A stretch of 64,000 nt of DNA from positions 62,001 to 126,000 of the forward strand of contig NZ_JACBYP010000003.1 of NCBI RefSeq assembly GCF_018982965.1, given 5' to 3'. Source of the stretch: Streptomyces mayonensis. Its GTDB lineage: Bacteria; Actinomycetota; Actinomycetes; Streptomycetales; Streptomycetaceae. The position numbers and the translations under genes were made by a program. Shown here piece after piece: positions 32,630 to 40,469 of the stretch; positions within the stretch are counted from its first letter, which is position 1, and every line of letters starts with the position of its first letter. The notes under the pieces were generated by a model, which saw only the letters and a list, made by a program, of their open reading frames with translations, searched no databases and was not told the DNA's origin.

Positions 32630-33138
32630 GGCTCGCGCCCTACCGTGCCCTGGTCGTCACGGCGTCCAACCGCGCCGCCGCCGGTGTCTACGAGGACAAG
32701 GGCGGCCCGCTGATCGCCGAGGGCCTGCGCCGCTTCGGCTTCGCCGTCGACGGCCCGCGGGTCGTCCCCGACGGCGGCCCCGTCGAGGCCGCCCTGCGCG
32801 AGGGCGCCGACGCGGGGTACGACGTGATCGTCACGACCGGCGGCACCGGCATCTCACCCACCGACCGCACCCCCGAGGCGACCCGGGCGGTGATCGACTA
32901 CGAGGTCCCGGGCATCGCGGAGGCCGTCCGGGCGTACGGCCGGGACAAGGTGCCGACCGCGGTGCTCTCCAGAGGACTGGCGGGAGTGGCGAGGCGGACG
33001 CTGATCATCAATCTGCCGGGCTCCTCAGGCGGGGTGAAGGACGGCCTCGCCGTGCTGGAACCGCTGCTGACGCACGCCGCGGACCAGCTCCGCGGGGGCG
33101 ACCACCCGAGATCCGCCACCGGTGGGGGTGCGAGCTGA
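32560..33138 (+). CDS. mogA: Molybdopterin adenylyltransferase (MogA/MoaB-type)
   Basis: A 192-aa MoCF_biosynth-domain protein that adenylates molybdopterin before molybdate insertion. Motifs: [41 protein letters not shown] and [12 protein letters not shown]. The core starts near residue 28. GTG 32560 overlaps moaC by GTGA; a second GTG at 32599, made by the 39-bp duplication, would give a normal-length protein lacking 13 residues. Its stop overlaps a CTG codon that appears to start the next gene. Confidence 0.92.
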   Translation: MTTAHGTPDAQPVVTTAHGTPDARLAPYRALVVTASNRAAAGVYEDKGGPLIAEGLRRFGFAVDGPRVVPDGGPVEAALREGADAGYDVIVTTGGTGISPTDRTPEATRAVIDYEVPGIAEAVRAYGRDKVPTAVLSRGLAGVARRTLIINLPGSSGGVKDGLAVLEPLLTHAADQLRGGDHPRSATGGGAS

Positions 33139-33779
33139 ACAGCCCATCCTGGCCCGCCGAGCTGAGGGACGGCGACATCGTCCTGAGGCCGATAAGACTG
33201 CGTGACCAGCGGGCCTGGCGCGAGGTCAACCGGCGCAACCGCGACTGGCTCCGCCCGTGGGAGGCCACCATCCCGCCGCCCGGACCCGGCGGACCGGTCA
33301 CGCACCGGCCGACCTACCGCCAGATGGTGCGGCACCTGCGTTCGGAGGCCCACGCCGGCCGGATGCTGCCGTTCGTCATCGAGTACCACGGGCGCCTGGT
33401 GGGTCAGTTGACGGTGGCCGGCATCACCTGGGGCTCGATGTGCTCCGGCCACGTCGGGTATTGGGTGGACGAGGCGGTGGCCGGGCGCGGTGTGATGCCG
33501 ACGGGCGTGGCCCTCGCCGTGGACCACTGTTTCCGCACCGTCGGACTGCACCGCGTCGAGGTCTGCATTCGCCCCGAGAACGCGCCCAGCCGACGGGTCG
33601 TGGAGAAACTCGGATTCCGCGAGGAGGGGCTCAGGCCCCGTTATCTCCACATCGACGGGGCCTGGCGCGACCATCTCGTCTTCGCCCTCACCGCGGAAGA
33701 GGTCCCGGAGGGCCTGCTGCGCCGCTGGCACCGGTCACGGAACCGGAGCACGCCGAACGCGGGCAATGCGGGTAATTGA
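33135..33779 (+). CDS. RimJ/RimL-type GNAT acetyltransferase, apparent CTG start
   Basis: A 214-aa N-acetyltransferase: the N-terminal strand LRDGDIVLRPIRLRDQRAWREVNRRN, a central GYWVDEAVAGRGVMPTGVALAV acetyl-CoA loop, and RPENAPSRRVVEKLGFREEG. The family's N-terminal strands lie upstream of the first ATG/GTG/TTG in this frame (33324), so the gene must start earlier. CTG at 33135 overlaps the mogA stop as CTGA and is preceded by GGGGGTG. Starting at 33324 would remove 63 conserved residues. Members acetylate ribosomal or other protein N-termini; the target is unknown. Confidence 0.88.
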   Translation: MNSPSWPAELRDGDIVLRPIRLRDQRAWREVNRRNRDWLRPWEATIPPPGPGGPVTHRPTYRQMVRHLRSEAHAGRMLPFVIEYHGRLVGQLTVAGITWGSMCSGHVGYWVDEAVAGRGVMPTGVALAVDHCFRTVGLHRVEVCIRPENAPSRRVVEKLGFREEGLRPRYLHIDGAWRDHLVFALTAEEVPEGLLRRWHRSRNRSTPNAGNAGN

Positions 33780-33939
33780 ATAAACGTTCGAAATTGATCG
33801 GGTCGCGACCACCTCGAAGCGGATATTTTCGCGATCTGGGTGATCGGCTGATCGGATCGGTCACAAGAAAAGTTCGAAATATCAGCCAGATCGTGCGACA
33901 CACCGGCTCAATTGGCGGATGGCCCCACGCAAACCCCTC

Positions 33940-33952
33940 TACCGTGTGAGGC
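33940..33952 (+). promoter_or_regulatory. -10 element for leaderless sepX
   Basis: TACCGT (33940-33945) ends 7 nt before GTG 33953. The preceding 150 bp is unusually AT-rich for this genome and has GTTCGAAAT twice (near 33786 and 33875). Confidence 0.6.
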
Positions 33953-35233
33953 GTGAGCAGCAGCGGCCTCATCTACGCAGTCATCGTCGGGGCCTGGGCC
34001 GCCTACTTGGTGCCGATGTGGCTCCGTAGGCAGGACGAGCTGAACGAAGCCCGTCCCACGGAACGCTTCAGTACCGCCATCCGGCTGCTGTCCGGACGGG
34101 CGGGCATGGAGCGCCGGTACGCCAAGGACCTGCAGTCGCGCCCCGCCGACGAGGCGGAGCCCGACGCCGACGCCCCGGACGCCGTCACCGACTCGGTGGA
34201 CGTCCGGGCCTTCGCCGTGTCCCGGACCCGACGGCACACCCCGCCGGCCGCCCCGCAGCACGCCGCGGAGCGGTCCGCAAGCGCGCGCCCCGAGCCGGGC
34301 GGCCCGCAGGACGGCCCGCATGACGGCCGCAGATCCGCGCCCGCTCCGGCGACCGCCCGCCCCGCATCCGACGCCGCACCGGCACCGGAGCGGGAGAGGG
34401 AGCGAGAGAGGGAGCGGGTGCCGCAGGCCCGGCGTGCACCCGTCTCGCCGGCGGCGGCCGCGGCGCGGGCCCGGCGCACCAAGGTCCTCGCGCGCCGCCG
34501 GCGTACGACTGTGATGCTGTTCCTGGCCTTCACGCTCGGCTCGGTCGTCGCCGCGGTCGGCGGCCTCGCGTTCCTGTGGGCGCCCGGCGTGCCCGCCGTC
34601 CTGCTCAGCGCCTACATCGCCTATCTGCGTGCGCAGGAGCGCCGCCGGTTCGCCTTCCAGATGGACCGCCGCCAGGCCGAGGCCGCCGCACAGCGGCTGC
34701 GCGCCCGCGACCCCCGGCCGCGCCGGCGCGCGCCCGCCGACCCCACCGCCGCCGTCGGCGACGGTGACGCCGAGGAACCGGACGACGGCCCCGACGCCGA
34801 GCCCGACGCCGGACTCTCCGCCCTCGCCGCGGACCGGCGTGCCCTGGTCGAGCAGACCGACCACGCCGAGTGGGTCGACCAGCAGCGCGAACGCCGCGGC
34901 CGCCCGCAGGGCGACAGCTGGGACCCGGTCCCGGTGCCGCTGCCCACCTACGTGACCGCACCGGTCGCCCCCCGCGCCACGCCGGACGTGGACCTCGCGG
35001 CGCCCGACGCCTGGAGCTCGGCCCGCTCCAGCGCCGTCGCCCCCGGCCGGGAGGAGGCTGCCGCCCCGGACCACTCCGCCGCCCCGGCGGCCCCCGCCGA
35101 GGACCGTCCGGAGGCACCGGCCCGCAGCGACGCCCGGCGCGCCGCCTCCGCACGCCGGGCCCGGGAGCGCGGCCGTACCCCCCTCTTCGACCAGTACGAG
35201 GACGGCGACCGCCCCCGCGCGGCCAACGAGTAG
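33953..35233 (+). CDS. sepX: Divisome-associated membrane protein SepX (GlpR-type)
   Basis: A 426-aa actinobacterial membrane protein. Helix 1 is at the extreme N-terminus (GLIYAVIVGAWAAYLVPMWL), followed by the conserved RRQDELNEARPTERFSTAIRLL; two further helices lie near 188-230 (MLFLAFTLGSVVAAVGGLAFL). The remainder is long and Ala/Pro/Arg/Asp-rich. The context galU-glp-moaC-mogA-rimJ-sepX is the one described for the Streptomyces divisome factor SepX and corynebacterial GlpR, receptor of the gephyrin-like Glp. GTG 33953 follows a TACCGT -10 by 7 nt. A strong terminator follows. Confidence 0.85.
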   Translation: MSSSGLIYAVIVGAWAAYLVPMWLRRQDELNEARPTERFSTAIRLLSGRAGMERRYAKDLQSRPADEAEPDADAPDAVTDSVDVRAFAVSRTRRHTPPAAPQHAAERSASARPEPGGPQDGPHDGRRSAPAPATARPASDAAPAPERERERERERVPQARRAPVSPAAAAARARRTKVLARRRRTTVMLFLAFTLGSVVAAVGGLAFLWAPGVPAVLLSAYIAYLRAQERRRFAFQMDRRQAEAAAQRLRARDPRPRRRAPADPTAAVGDGDAEEPDDGPDAEPDAGLSALAADRRALVEQTDHAEWVDQQRERRGRPQGDSWDPVPVPLPTYVTAPVAPRATPDVDLAAPDAWSSARSSAVAPGREEAAAPDHSAAPAAPAEDRPEAPARSDARRAASARRARERGRTPLFDQYEDGDRPRAANE

Positions 35234-35239
35234 TCCCCG

Positions 35240-35277
35240 CCGGGGCCGCCCCGGGAGCGGCCCCGGAAGTGATTTTT
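35240..35277 (+). terminator. Intrinsic terminator after sepX
   Basis: CCGGGGCCGC (35240-35249) pairs with GCGGCCCCGG (35257-35266) over a 7-nt loop, followed by five Ts at 35273-35277. Confidence 0.88.
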
Positions 35278-35317
35278 GAGCAGGCCCGTCGGGGTGCTAA
35301 AGTTTCACTCGTTGCAA

Positions 35318-35391
35318 GGGCCTGTGGCGCAGTCCGGTAGCGCACCTCGTTCGCATCGAGGGGGCCAGGGGTTCAAATCCCCTCAGGTCCA
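35318..35391 (+). tRNA. tRNA-Ala (anticodon CGC)
   Basis: A 74-nt cloverleaf: acceptor GGGCCTG pairs with CAGGTCC (one G-U), D arm GGCGCAGTCCGGTAGCGC, anticodon stem CCTCG/CGAGG around loop TTCGCAT (anticodon CGC), and T arm GGGGTTCAAATCCCC. CCA is not encoded after the discriminator A. It lies downstream of sepX and before a long perfect hairpin. Confidence 0.92.
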
Positions 35392-35399
35392 CGCACATT

Positions 35400-35444
35400 G
35401 TCGAAGGTCCCGTCCGATCGTCACGATCGGACGGGACCTTCGAC
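35400..35444 (+). terminator. Perfect 22-bp hairpin after tRNA-Ala
   Basis: 35400-35421 is exactly complementary to 35423-35444 with a single-base loop (arm begins GTCGAAGGTCCCGTCCGATC). It lies 9 nt after the tRNA and is probably its terminator. A partial echo of the arm follows. Confidence 0.8.
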
Positions 35445-35571
35445 GTTTCGCGGGACCTTCGTCGTTCTGCGGCCGTTCGTGGTTTCCCGGGCCGTTGGCG
35501 CGGGCCGGGGTGCACGTGTGACCGGGCGGCCGCGCGACCACCCCGCCCGACGGGCCCCGGCCCGCGGGCGG

Positions 35572-36063
35572 CTACGGGACCGGGACCTGGAGGGCCTTCG
35601 CGTAGCAGAGGCTGTCCTCGTGGAAGCGGTAGTAGCCGAACTTGCCGCACGGCTCGTAGCCGCTGGAGGTGTACAGGGCCACGGCCTCCGGCTGCTTGGT
35701 GCCGGTCTCCAGGACCATCCGGGTCCGGCCCGCCGCCCGGGCGTCGTCCTCCAGGGCGGCCAGGATGCGGCGGGCCAGCCCGCGGCCGCGCACCTGCTCT
35801 ATGACGAACATCCGCTTGAGCTCGGCGTCCCCGTCGAGGTTCCCCTCGTCGTTGGCGTCCTGGCGGCGCCAGCCGCCCGAGGCGACCGGGACCCCGTTGT
35901 CGTCGTAGGCGACGAGGTACAGGCCGTTCGGCGGCGCGAAGTCCGACGGGTCCAGCTGCGTGGCGTCGCCGCCGTCGCCGTAGCGGAGGTCGTACTCGGC
36001 CTGGACCTCGTTGCTGAGTTTCACGGCGTCGGGGTGGTCGAAGGGGACCCGGCGAATGTTCAT
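35572..36063 (-). CDS. GNAT family N-acetyltransferase
   Basis: A 163-aa acetyltransferase. The acetyl-CoA motif VIEQVRGRGLARRILAALEDDA is at about 95-115, preceded by GLYLVAYDDNGVPVASGGWRR-type beta strands and followed by ALYTSSGYEP and the conserved FHEDSLCYAK end. Such proteins acetylate small amines or protein N-termini; the target is not visible. ATG 36063 follows a TACGGT -10 by 7 nt, so the message is likely leaderless. It is divergent from xthA and shares a short intergenic region with it. Confidence 0.88.
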   Translation of the reverse strand: MNIRRVPFDHPDAVKLSNEVQAEYDLRYGDGGDATQLDPSDFAPPNGLYLVAYDDNGVPVASGGWRRQDANDEGNLDGDAELKRMFVIEQVRGRGLARRILAALEDDARAAGRTRMVLETGTKQPEAVALYTSSGYEPCGKFGYYRFHEDSLCYAKALQVPVP

Positions 36064-36076
36064 GCTACCTACCGTA
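36064..36076 (-). promoter_or_regulatory. -10 element for leaderless GNAT gene
   Basis: On the minus strand TACGGT (36076-36071) is followed by 7 nt and ATG 36063. Confidence 0.6.
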
Positions 36077-36097
36077 AATCGATGCGGGACACCCGGG

Positions 36098-36126
36098 ATC
36101 GGGGCTGATCGGGGCTGATCGGGGCA
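36098..36126. repeat. Three 10-bp tandem repeats in a divergent promoter
   Basis: GATCGGGGCT occurs twice in full and once without its last base, end to end, between the -10 elements of the divergent GNAT and xthA genes, where it may affect their promoters. Confidence 0.85.
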
Positions 36127-36142
36127 CCGTCCAGTGTGCCGG

Positions 36143-36154
36143 TATCGTGCCGGG
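36143..36154 (+). promoter_or_regulatory. -10 element for leaderless xthA
   Basis: TATCGT (36143-36148) lies 6 nt before ATG 36155; no Shine-Dalgarno. Confidence 0.55.
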
Positions 36155-36958
36155 ATGTTCACCGTGACCTCCGTCAACGTCAATGGCCTGCGCGCCGCCG
36201 CGAAGAAGGGCTTCGTCGAGTGGCTCGCCGGCACCTCCGCCGACGTGCTGTGCCTCCAGGAGGTGCGGGCCGAACCCGGGCAGCTCCCCGAGCACGTGCG
36301 CACCCCGGACGGCTGGCACGTCACGCACGCTCCCGCCGCCGCCAAGGGCCGCGCCGGCGTCTCCCTCTACACCCGCCGCGAGCCCGACGCCGTACGGGTC
36401 GGCTTCGGCTCGGCCGAGTTCGACACCGGCGGCCGCTACGTCGAGGCCGACCTGCCCGGTGTGACGGTCGCCTCCCTCTACCTCCCCTCCGGCGAGGTCG
36501 GCACCGAACGCCAGGAGGAGAAGGTCCGCTTCATGGGGGAGTTCCTCGCCCACCTCAAGGGCCTGCGCGAGCGCGCCGCCGCCGAGGGGCGCGAGGTCGT
36601 CGTCTGCGGCGACTGGAACATCGCCCACCGCGAGGCCGACCTGAAGAACTGGCGGGCCAACAAGAAGAACTCCGGCTTCCTGCCGGAGGAGCGGGAGTGG
36701 CTGAGCAGGGTCCTCGACCCGGCCGAGGGCGGCTACGTCGACGTGGTGCGGACGCTGCACCCGGACGTCGAGGGACCGTACTCGTGGTGGTCGTACCGGG
36801 GGCGGGCCTTCGACAACGACGCGGGCTGGCGCATCGACTACCACGTGGCGACGCCCGGGCTGGCGGCCAGGGCGGTCAAGGGGCACGTGGAGCGGGCCGC
36901 CACCCACGCCGAACGCTGGTCGGACCACGCGCCGGTCACGGTGGTCTACGACCGCTGA
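36155..36958 (+). CDS. xthA: Exodeoxyribonuclease III (AP endonuclease)
   Basis: A 267-aa DNA-repair nuclease of the EEP fold that cuts at abasic sites and removes 3' blocks. Motifs: VTSVNVNGLRAAAKKG, LCLQEV (metal Glu), GDWNIAHREADLKNW, DVVRTLHP, SWWSYRG, RIDYHV and SDHAPV (catalytic Asp-His). ATG 36155 follows a TATCGT -10 by 6 nt. It ends against the convergent merR gene with a shared hairpin. Confidence 0.94.
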   Translation: MFTVTSVNVNGLRAAAKKGFVEWLAGTSADVLCLQEVRAEPGQLPEHVRTPDGWHVTHAPAAAKGRAGVSLYTRREPDAVRVGFGSAEFDTGGRYVEADLPGVTVASLYLPSGEVGTERQEEKVRFMGEFLAHLKGLRERAAAEGREVVVCGDWNIAHREADLKNWRANKKNSGFLPEEREWLSRVLDPAEGGYVDVVRTLHPDVEGPYSWWSYRGRAFDNDAGWRIDYHVATPGLAARAVKGHVERAATHAERWSDHAPVTVVYDR

Positions 36959-36967
36959 CGCGAGCGC

Positions 36968-37016
36968 CCCGCCCCGGGTCCACGAGCGCTGACGCTCACC
37001 GAGGGCCCGGGGCGGG
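36968..37016. terminator. Bidirectional hairpin between xthA and merR
   Basis: CCCGCCCCGGG (36968-36978) pairs perfectly with CCCGGGGCGGG (37006-37016); a smaller GAGCG/CGCTC pair sits in the loop. It overlaps the merR stop and serves both convergent genes. Confidence 0.7.
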
Positions 37017-37664
37017 CTTCTGTATCCGCCGGTCCAGGGCCAGGGACAGTTCCGCCTCCACCACGCTGCGGGCCAGCGGGCGCAGGCGCTGGAGTTCCTG
37101 CTCGGGGGCGTGGCGCAGGATCAGGTCGGCGAAGAGGGCGGCGAGGGCGTCGGCGTGTTCGCGGACGCGGTCGCCGGCCCGGAGGACCTCGCCGAGCGGG
37201 ATGCCCTCGCGGACCAGCGCGGAGGACGCCTCGAGCAGGCGGTGGCTGATGTGGACGAAGTCGTCGCCGTCGGTGCCGAGGTAGCCCAGTTCCATCGCGG
37301 CCGCCAGGTTCTCCGGGGTGACCTCGCCCTCGAAGCGGGCGGCGAGTTCCTCGGGGGTGAGGCGGACCGGGGTCTCCTCGGTCGGTTCGCCGAGGCCGAG
37401 CAGGTCGCCGACGTCGCGGCCGTGGTCGAAGGCGTCGGCGAGTTCCGCGATGCCGTTCAGCGTGTGGCCGCGGTCCAGCAGCGCCGCGATCGTGCGCAGG
37501 CGGGCCAGGTGGTGGTCGTCGTACCAGGCGATGCGGCCCTCGCGGCGGGGTGGCGGGATCAGCTTGCGTTCGCGGTAGAAGCGCACGGTGCGCACTGTGA
37601 TGCCGGCCAGCCGGGCCAGTTCCTCCATGCGGTACTCACGGTGGTGTTCACGCTTCTCGGTCAC
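36996..37664 (-). CDS. MerR family transcriptional regulator
   Basis: A 222-aa regulator. The MerR winged helix is at about 12-75 (YRMEELARLAGITVRTVRFYRERKLIPPPRREGRIAWYDDHHLARLRTI), followed by a helical coupling region and a C-terminal domain of about 110 aa that has no cysteine cluster, so an organic ligand is more likely than a metal. GTG 37664 follows a TAGGGT -10 by 7 nt, favouring a leaderless start. It is divergent from the Baeyer-Villiger cassette, and a MerR-type palindrome lies between them, so it probably controls that cassette. Confidence 0.87.
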   Translation of the reverse strand: MTEKREHHREYRMEELARLAGITVRTVRFYRERKLIPPPRREGRIAWYDDHHLARLRTIAALLDRGHTLNGIAELADAFDHGRDVGDLLGLGEPTEETPVRLTPEELAARFEGEVTPENLAAAMELGYLGTDGDDFVHISHRLLEASSALVREGIPLGEVLRAGDRVREHADALAALFADLILRHAPEQELQRLRPLARSVVEAELSLALDRRIQKPAPGPR

Positions 37665-37677
37665 GTGCACGACCCTA
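37665..37677 (-). promoter_or_regulatory. -10 element for leaderless merR
   Basis: On the minus strand TAGGGT (37677-37672) is followed by 7 nt and GTG 37664; the GTG at 37670 would leave a gap of one base. Confidence 0.55.
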
Positions 37678-37749
37678 TGGCGTACCGCCGGTAACATTCT
37701 TCCGCCCAACCCCTACCCACGAGTACGCGACTGCTCTACGCTCCCATTG

Positions 37750-37767
37750 CGCCAGTAATCACTGGCG
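37750..37767 (+). promoter_or_regulatory. MerR-type palindrome upstream of the monooxygenase
   Basis: CGCCAGT (37750-37756), AATC, ACTGGCG (37761-37767) is a perfect 7-4-7 palindrome. It lies between a TTGCGC (37747-37752) and a TTCTAG (37771-37776) 18 bp apart, the long-spacer layout typical of MerR-activated promoters. The regulator is probably the divergent MerR; this is inferred. Confidence 0.65.
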
Positions 37768-37797
37768 GAGTTCTAGGCGACGCGTGGAGGCTTCGGG

Positions 37798-39408
37798 ATG
37801 GCCGAGCACGAGCAGGTTCAAGAACACGAGCGGGTTCAAGAACATGTGCGGGTGGCGGTGATCGGGTCCGGCTTCGGCGGGCTGGGGGCCGCCGTGCGGC
37901 TGCGGCGCGAGGGGATCACCGACTTCGTCGTCCTGGAGCGGTCGGACAGCGTCGGCGGCACCTGGCGGGACAACAGCTACCCGGGCTGCGCCTGCGACGT
38001 GCCGTCCCACCTGTACTCCTTCTCCTTCGCCCCCAACCCCGAGTGGCCGCGCACCTTCTCCGGCCAGGAGCACATCCGCGCCTACCTGGAGCACGTCACC
38101 GACACCTTCGGGCTGCGCCCCCACCTCCGCTTCGACTCGGAGGTGAAGCGGATGGCGTGGGACACCGAGCAGCTGCGGTGGGAGATCGAGACCGTGCGCG
38201 GCACGCTCACCGCCGACGTCGTCGTCTCCGCCACCGGGCCGCTGTCCGACCCAAGGGTCCCGGACATCCCCGGGCTCGACTCCTTCCCCGGCAAGGTCTT
38301 CCACTCCGCCCGCTGGGACCACGACTACGACCTCACCGGCAAGCGCGTCGCCGTGATCGGCACCGGCGCCTCCGCCATCCAGATCGTGCCGTCGATCCAG
38401 CCGAAGGCCGGCCGCCTCACCCTCTTCCAGCGCACCCCGGCCTGGGTGATGCCCCGCATGGACCGGCCGATCAGCGGCGCCGAACGGGCCCTGCACCGGG
38501 CGCTGCCCGTCACCACCAAGCTGCGCCGCGGACTGCTCTGGGGCATCCGGGAACTCCAGGTGCAGGCCTTCACCAAGCACCCGGACGAACTGGGCTTCGT
38601 CGAGCAGATCGCCAAGCGCAACATGGGTGCCGCCATCAAGGACCCGGCCCTGCGGGCCAAGCTCACCCCCGACTACCGCATCGGCTGCAAGCGGATCCTG
38701 CTGTCCAGCACCTACTACCCGGCGCTCGCCAGGCCCAACGTGGACGTGGTCGCCGCCGGACTCAGCGAGGTGCGCGGGTCGACCCTCGTCGCCGCCGACG
38801 GCACCGAGGCCGAGGCCGACGCGATCGTCTTCGGCACCGGCTTCCACGTCACCGACATGCCCATCGCCGAGCGCGTCGTGGGCGAGGACGGGCGGACTCT
38901 TGCCGAGACCTGGAAGGGCGGCATGGAGGCGCTGCGCGGCAGCACGGCGGCCGGCTTCCCCAACTTCGTGACGGTCATCGGGCCCAACACCGGCCTCGGG
39001 AACTCGTCCATGATCCTGATGATCGAGTCCCAGCTGAACTACCTGGCGGACTACCTGCGCCAGCTGAACGTCCTGGGCGGCCGCACCGCCCTCGCCCCCC
39101 GCCCCGCCGCCGTGCGCAACTGGAACCACCGCGTGCAGGAGCGCATGAAGCGCACGGTGTGGAACACCGGCGGCTGCACCAGCTGGTACCTGGACGCGAG
39201 CGGCCGCAACACCACCGTCTGGCCGGGCACGACCGCCGAGTTCCGGCGCGCGACGCGCCGCGTGGACCTCGCGGAGTACGAGGTGCTGCGCCCGGCCCGC
39301 GAGAACACCGGGAAGAACACAGGGGAGAACACCGGGGAGAACCCCGCGAAGGGCGCGGCGAAGACCCCGGCGAGGGCCGCCGGTGCGGACGCCGAGGTGA
39401 GCGCGTGA
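37798..39408 (+). CDS. Flavin monooxygenase, Baeyer-Villiger type
   Basis: A 536-aa NADPH- and FAD-dependent monooxygenase. FAD motif VIGSGFGGLGAA near 21-32, GTWRDNSYPGCACDVPS, the Baeyer-Villiger fingerprint FPGKVFHSARW (FxGxxxHxxxW), and the NADPH motif VIGTGASAIQIV. It inserts oxygen next to a ketone to make an ester or lactone. ATG 37798 has GGAGG seven nt upstream. The first ~20 residues are an 18-bp-coded repeat (EHEQVQEHERVQEH) and the C-terminus a Lys/Glu-Asn-Thr-Gly repeat. It overlaps the hydrolase gene by GTGA and heads a three-gene cassette. Confidence 0.92.
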   Translation: MAEHEQVQEHERVQEHVRVAVIGSGFGGLGAAVRLRREGITDFVVLERSDSVGGTWRDNSYPGCACDVPSHLYSFSFAPNPEWPRTFSGQEHIRAYLEHVTDTFGLRPHLRFDSEVKRMAWDTEQLRWEIETVRGTLTADVVVSATGPLSDPRVPDIPGLDSFPGKVFHSARWDHDYDLTGKRVAVIGTGASAIQIVPSIQPKAGRLTLFQRTPAWVMPRMDRPISGAERALHRALPVTTKLRRGLLWGIRELQVQAFTKHPDELGFVEQIAKRNMGAAIKDPALRAKLTPDYRIGCKRILLSSTYYPALARPNVDVVAAGLSEVRGSTLVAADGTEAEADAIVFGTGFHVTDMPIAERVVGEDGRTLAETWKGGMEALRGSTAAGFPNFVTVIGPNTGLGNSSMILMIESQLNYLADYLRQLNVLGGRTALAPRPAAVRNWNHRVQERMKRTVWNTGGCTSWYLDASGRNTTVWPGTTAEFRRATRRVDLAEYEVLRPARENTGKNTGENTGENPAKGAAKTPARAAGADAEVSA

Positions 39409-40469
39409 GCCGCCTGCCGCACGTCGCCGACGGGCCGTACGCCCCGCCCGTCCCCGCCCACGAACTGACCGTCACCTCGGCCGACGGCGCCCGCCTCCAC
39501 GTCGAGGTGCACGGCCCCGAGAACGCGCCCGCGGTCGTCCTCTCGCACGGCTGGTGCTGTTCCACCGCCTTCTGGGCGGCGCAGGTCCGCGAACTGGCCG
39601 CCGACCACCGGGTCGTCGCCTACGACCAGCGCGGCCACGGCCGCAGCCCCGCCAACCCGGCGTACGGCACCGAGCCGCTCGCCGACGACCTGGAAGCCGT
39701 CCTGAAGGCCACCCTCGCCCCGGGCGAACAGGCCGTGCTCGCCGGACACTCCATGGGCGGCATGACGATGATGGCCGCCGCCACCCGCCCGGCGGTGCGC
39801 GAGCACGCGGCGGCCGTCCTGCTCTGCAGCACCGGCAGCGCGCGGCTGGTGCCGTCCGCCACCGTGCTGCCGCTCGGGGAGGGCCGGGTGCGGACCTGGC
39901 TGACCCGGCGCGTCCTCGGCTCCCGGGCACCGCTCGGGCCGGTCACGCCCCTCGCCCGCAGGATCCTCAAGTACGCCACGATGGGCCCCGGTTCGGCCCC
40001 GGACATGGTGGAGGCCTGCGCCCGGATCGTGCACGCCTGTCCGCGCCGGGTGCGGCACGGCTGGTCGCACGTGCTCGACCTGCTCGACCTCGACCACGGA
40101 GTACGGGAGTTGCGGATGCCGGTGGAGGTCGTCGTCGGTACGGCGGACCGGCTGACGCCGCCCGTGCACGCCCGCGCGCTGGCCACGGCACTGCCCGACT
40201 GCGTGGGCCTCACCGAACTCCCGGGCCTCGGCCACATGACGCCCGTCGAGGCACCGGAGCTGGTCACCGGGAAGATACGGACCCTGGCCGCCGACCACAT
40301 ACCCGGCGCCCGCCGGAAGCGTGCAGTCCCCGCCGACGGACACGCCGCGGTCCCCGCCGACGGACGCGCCGCCGAACACGCCGACGGACACACCGCCGTC
40401 CCCGCCGACGGACGCGCCGCCGGCCACACCGCCGTACAGACCGCCGTACAGACCGAGGAGAGCGCATGA
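39405..40469 (+). CDS. Alpha/beta hydrolase
   Basis: A 354-aa serine hydrolase. Oxyanion block SHGWCCSTAFW, nucleophile elbow GHSMGG, acid in VVGTADRLTPP and histidine in PGLGHMTPVEAP complete the triad. Placed directly after a Baeyer-Villiger monooxygenase, it is well suited to hydrolyse the ester or lactone product. It starts with GTG at 39405, overlapping the monooxygenase stop. The last ~45 residues are Ala/Asp-rich repeats (AVPADGHAAVPADGRAAEH), absent from most homologs. It overlaps the SDR gene by ATGA. Confidence 0.9.
   Translation: MSRLPHVADGPYAPPVPAHELTVTSADGARLHVEVHGPENAPAVVLSHGWCCSTAFWAAQVRELAADHRVVAYDQRGHGRSPANPAYGTEPLADDLEAVLKATLAPGEQAVLAGHSMGGMTMMAAATRPAVREHAAAVLLCSTGSARLVPSATVLPLGEGRVRTWLTRRVLGSRAPLGPVTPLARRILKYATMGPGSAPDMVEACARIVHACPRRVRHGWSHVLDLLDLDHGVRELRMPVEVVVGTADRLTPPVHARALATALPDCVGLTELPGLGHMTPVEAPELVTGKIRTLAADHIPGARRKRAVPADGHAAVPADGRAAEHADGHTAVPADGRAAGHTAVQTAVQTEESA

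Noticed and set aside
35318..35391. tRNA-Ala as an integration site for a mobile island
   Set aside because: No second copy of the tRNA 3' end and no integrase gene were seen downstream; the neighbours are core genes.
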